A stretch of DNA of 21,334 nucleotides from a virus: positions 1 through 21,334 of the IMG/VR virus record IMGVR_UViG_3300020179_002076; one strand, 5' to 3'. Positions within the stretch are counted from its first letter, which is position 1. Each line of letters starts with the position of its first letter. The position numbers and the translations under genes were made by a program. A model generated the notes under the pieces. The model did not search any database and was not told where the DNA came from. It saw only the letters and a list, made by a program, of their open reading frames with translations. This document shows positions 20,360 to 21,334 of the stretch, one piece after another.

Positions 20360-21280
20360 ATGTCTAACGATTTCGCTTCACTCAAGCGTTCTACCACCAG
20401 CAATCTTGATCGGCTCTCTAAGGAGCTAGGTAAGCTTGCTACTAACGGCAATCAGCGCGAATCCGATGATCGCTTTTGGCAACCCGAGGTTGACAAGGCT
20501 GGCAATGGTTATGCCGTCATTCGGTTTCTTCCTGCTGCAAAGGGTGAGGACCTGCCTTGGGTTCGCATCTGGTCGCACGGCTTTCAGGGCCCCGGTGGTT
20601 GGTACATCGAAAATTCTCTGACGACTCTCGGTCAGAAGGACCCTGTCGCCGAGCTTAATTCTAAGCTGTGGAATAGCGGCACCGATAAGGACAAGGAGAT
20701 TGCTCGTAAGCAAAAGCGTCGCCTTTCTTACATCGCTAACGTCTATATTGTTAAGGATCCTGCAAATCCTCAGAATGAGGGTAAGGTGAAGCTATTCAAG
20801 TTTGGCAAGAAGATTTTCGACAAGATCAATGAGCTGATGACGCCTCAGTTTGAAGATGAGAAGGCTGTTAACCCCTTCGATTTCTGGGCTGGTGCGAATT
20901 TCAAGCTGAAGATTCGCAATGTTGAAGGTTATCGCAACTATGACAAGTCTGAGTTTGATCGCTCGGAGCCTCTGTCAAGCGATGATTCCGAGCTGGAGAG
21001 CATTTGGAATTCTCAGCACAAGCTTCAGGCCTTTGTTGCTCCTGATCAATTCAAGAGCTATGATGAACTGAAGGCTCGTCTTGACAAGGTTCTGAATGAG
21101 ACTAGCGCACCTCGTCGTCGCGACAATGATGAGGATAATGAGCGTGAGGTTGCTCCCGCGCGCTCGAGCGCGGAGACTCGGACTCGCGCTGCTGAAGCTC
21201 CTAAGGCCGCGACTTCTCGCGCACCTTGGGAAGATGACTCAGATATTGGTCTTTTTGAGCGTCTTGCTCAGGACGACTAA
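20360..21280 (+). CDS. 32: Single-stranded DNA-binding protein gp32
   Basis: A 306-residue T4-type ssDNA-binding protein that coats single strands in replication, recombination and repair. The N-terminal LKRSTTSN (residues 8-15) corresponds to the basic LAST motif used for cooperative binding. The core has YAVIRFLPAAKGEDLPWVRIWSHGF, then GGWYIENSLTTLG, the KRRLSYIANVYIVKDPANP strand and NEGKVKLFKFGKKIFDKI, all matching T4 gp32. The T4 zinc ligands C77, C87 and C90 are missing: the region reads SLTTLGQKDPVAELNSKLW, as in zinc-less cyanophage-type gp32. The linker (SAPRRRDNDEDNEREVA onward) is charged, and the end (WEDDSDIGLFERLAQDD) is the usual acidic tail that recruits partners such as gp59. 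Confidence 0.93.
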   Translation: MSNDFASLKRSTTSNLDRLSKELGKLATNGNQRESDDRFWQPEVDKAGNGYAVIRFLPAAKGEDLPWVRIWSHGFQGPGGWYIENSLTTLGQKDPVAELNSKLWNSGTDKDKEIARKQKRRLSYIANVYIVKDPANPQNEGKVKLFKFGKKIFDKINELMTPQFEDEKAVNPFDFWAGANFKLKIRNVEGYRNYDKSEFDRSEPLSSDDSELESIWNSQHKLQAFVAPDQFKSYDELKARLDKVLNETSAPRRRDNDEDNEREVAPARSSAETRTRAAEAPKAATSRAPWEDDSDIGLFERLAQDD

Positions 21281-21285
21281 AAAGC

Positions 21286-21304
21286 TGCGGTCATAAAACC
21301 CGCA
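21286..21304 (+). terminator. Weak hairpin after gene 32
   Basis: TGCGG/CCGCA forms a 5-bp stem with a 9-base loop just after the gp32 stop. No U-tract follows; a terminator or processing site is possible but poorly supported. Confidence 0.25.
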
Positions 21305-21334
21305 CCATTATAAGCATCTCCAAGAGTGTTATCA

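Noticed and set aside
21159-21172. 14-bp palindrome CGCGCTCGAGCGCG inside gene 32.
   Set aside because: It lies in the low-complexity linker coding region and is explained by Arg/Ala/Ser codons; single copy.
1-21334. tRNA genes, CRISPR arrays, transposases or integrases, and the T4 late promoter TATAAATA.
   Set aside because: None was noted when reading both strands by eye. A motif scan would be needed to exclude degenerate late promoters.

Overview
This window reads as part of the genome of a T4-type (Straboviridae-like) myophage whose host is probably an alphaproteobacterium. The phage call rests on the run gp33 / gp59 / gp32 at the right end, in the same order as in T4, together with a T4 gp1-like dNMP kinase, a phage-type PhoH ATPase, an MGME1/RecB-like nuclease and a short ATP-dependent DNA ligase, all tightly packed with start/stop overlaps. 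The host call rests mainly on a phage-encoded tmRNA gene in the circularly permuted, two-piece form typical of alphaproteobacteria, with a tag that begins AND-N and ends in ALAA, and on a KdsA of the alphaproteobacterial, Cys-containing type.

Left block (1-7010): the 3' part of a SufE-like gene, then a visibly AT-rich array. Five paralogous RimK/glutathione-synthetase-like ATP-grasp ligases lie on the minus strand. Between them, on the plus strand, lie four small paralogous Trp-rich proteins and one larger unknown. Each small-protein group runs tail-to-tail into an ATP-grasp gene with overlapping 3' ends. No product or substrate is known; this is the least explained system in the window. A coiled-coil, Lys/Pro-tailed small protein closes the block.

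Middle block (7021-12705): plus-strand, early-type small genes, several GC-rich. Recognisable ones are a class I methyltransferase, a DNA ligase, a GNAT-like protein and a GP88-family protein. They are punctuated by repeated regulatory cassettes: a hairpin of the form GGTGTGA-N8-TCACAYC, followed by a promoter TGTACA-N17-TATAAT. These look like the stem-loop/early-promoter cassettes (PeSLs) known from T4-type phages. Three very short genes encoding membrane or hypothetical peptides (49, 49 and 49 codons) are stitched in by ATGA-type overlaps, and a 42-codon membrane peptide starts directly after a promoter as if leaderless.

Right block (12695-21334): a radical SAM protein with an extra Cys-rich N-terminus, a divergently oriented small membrane protein, dNMP kinase, two conserved phage unknowns, PhoH, an exonuclease, the two-piece tmRNA with its own strong promoter, an exported SleB-like cell wall hydrolase, KdsA plus a cupin (probable host-envelope sugar metabolism), then gp33, gp59 and gp32. 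gp32 has its own promoter and an A/C-rich leader that could be an autoregulatory site. The phage thus appears to bring its own ribosome-rescue RNA, nucleotide metabolism, replication and late-transcription factors, and auxiliary functions for Fe-S and Kdo chemistry.
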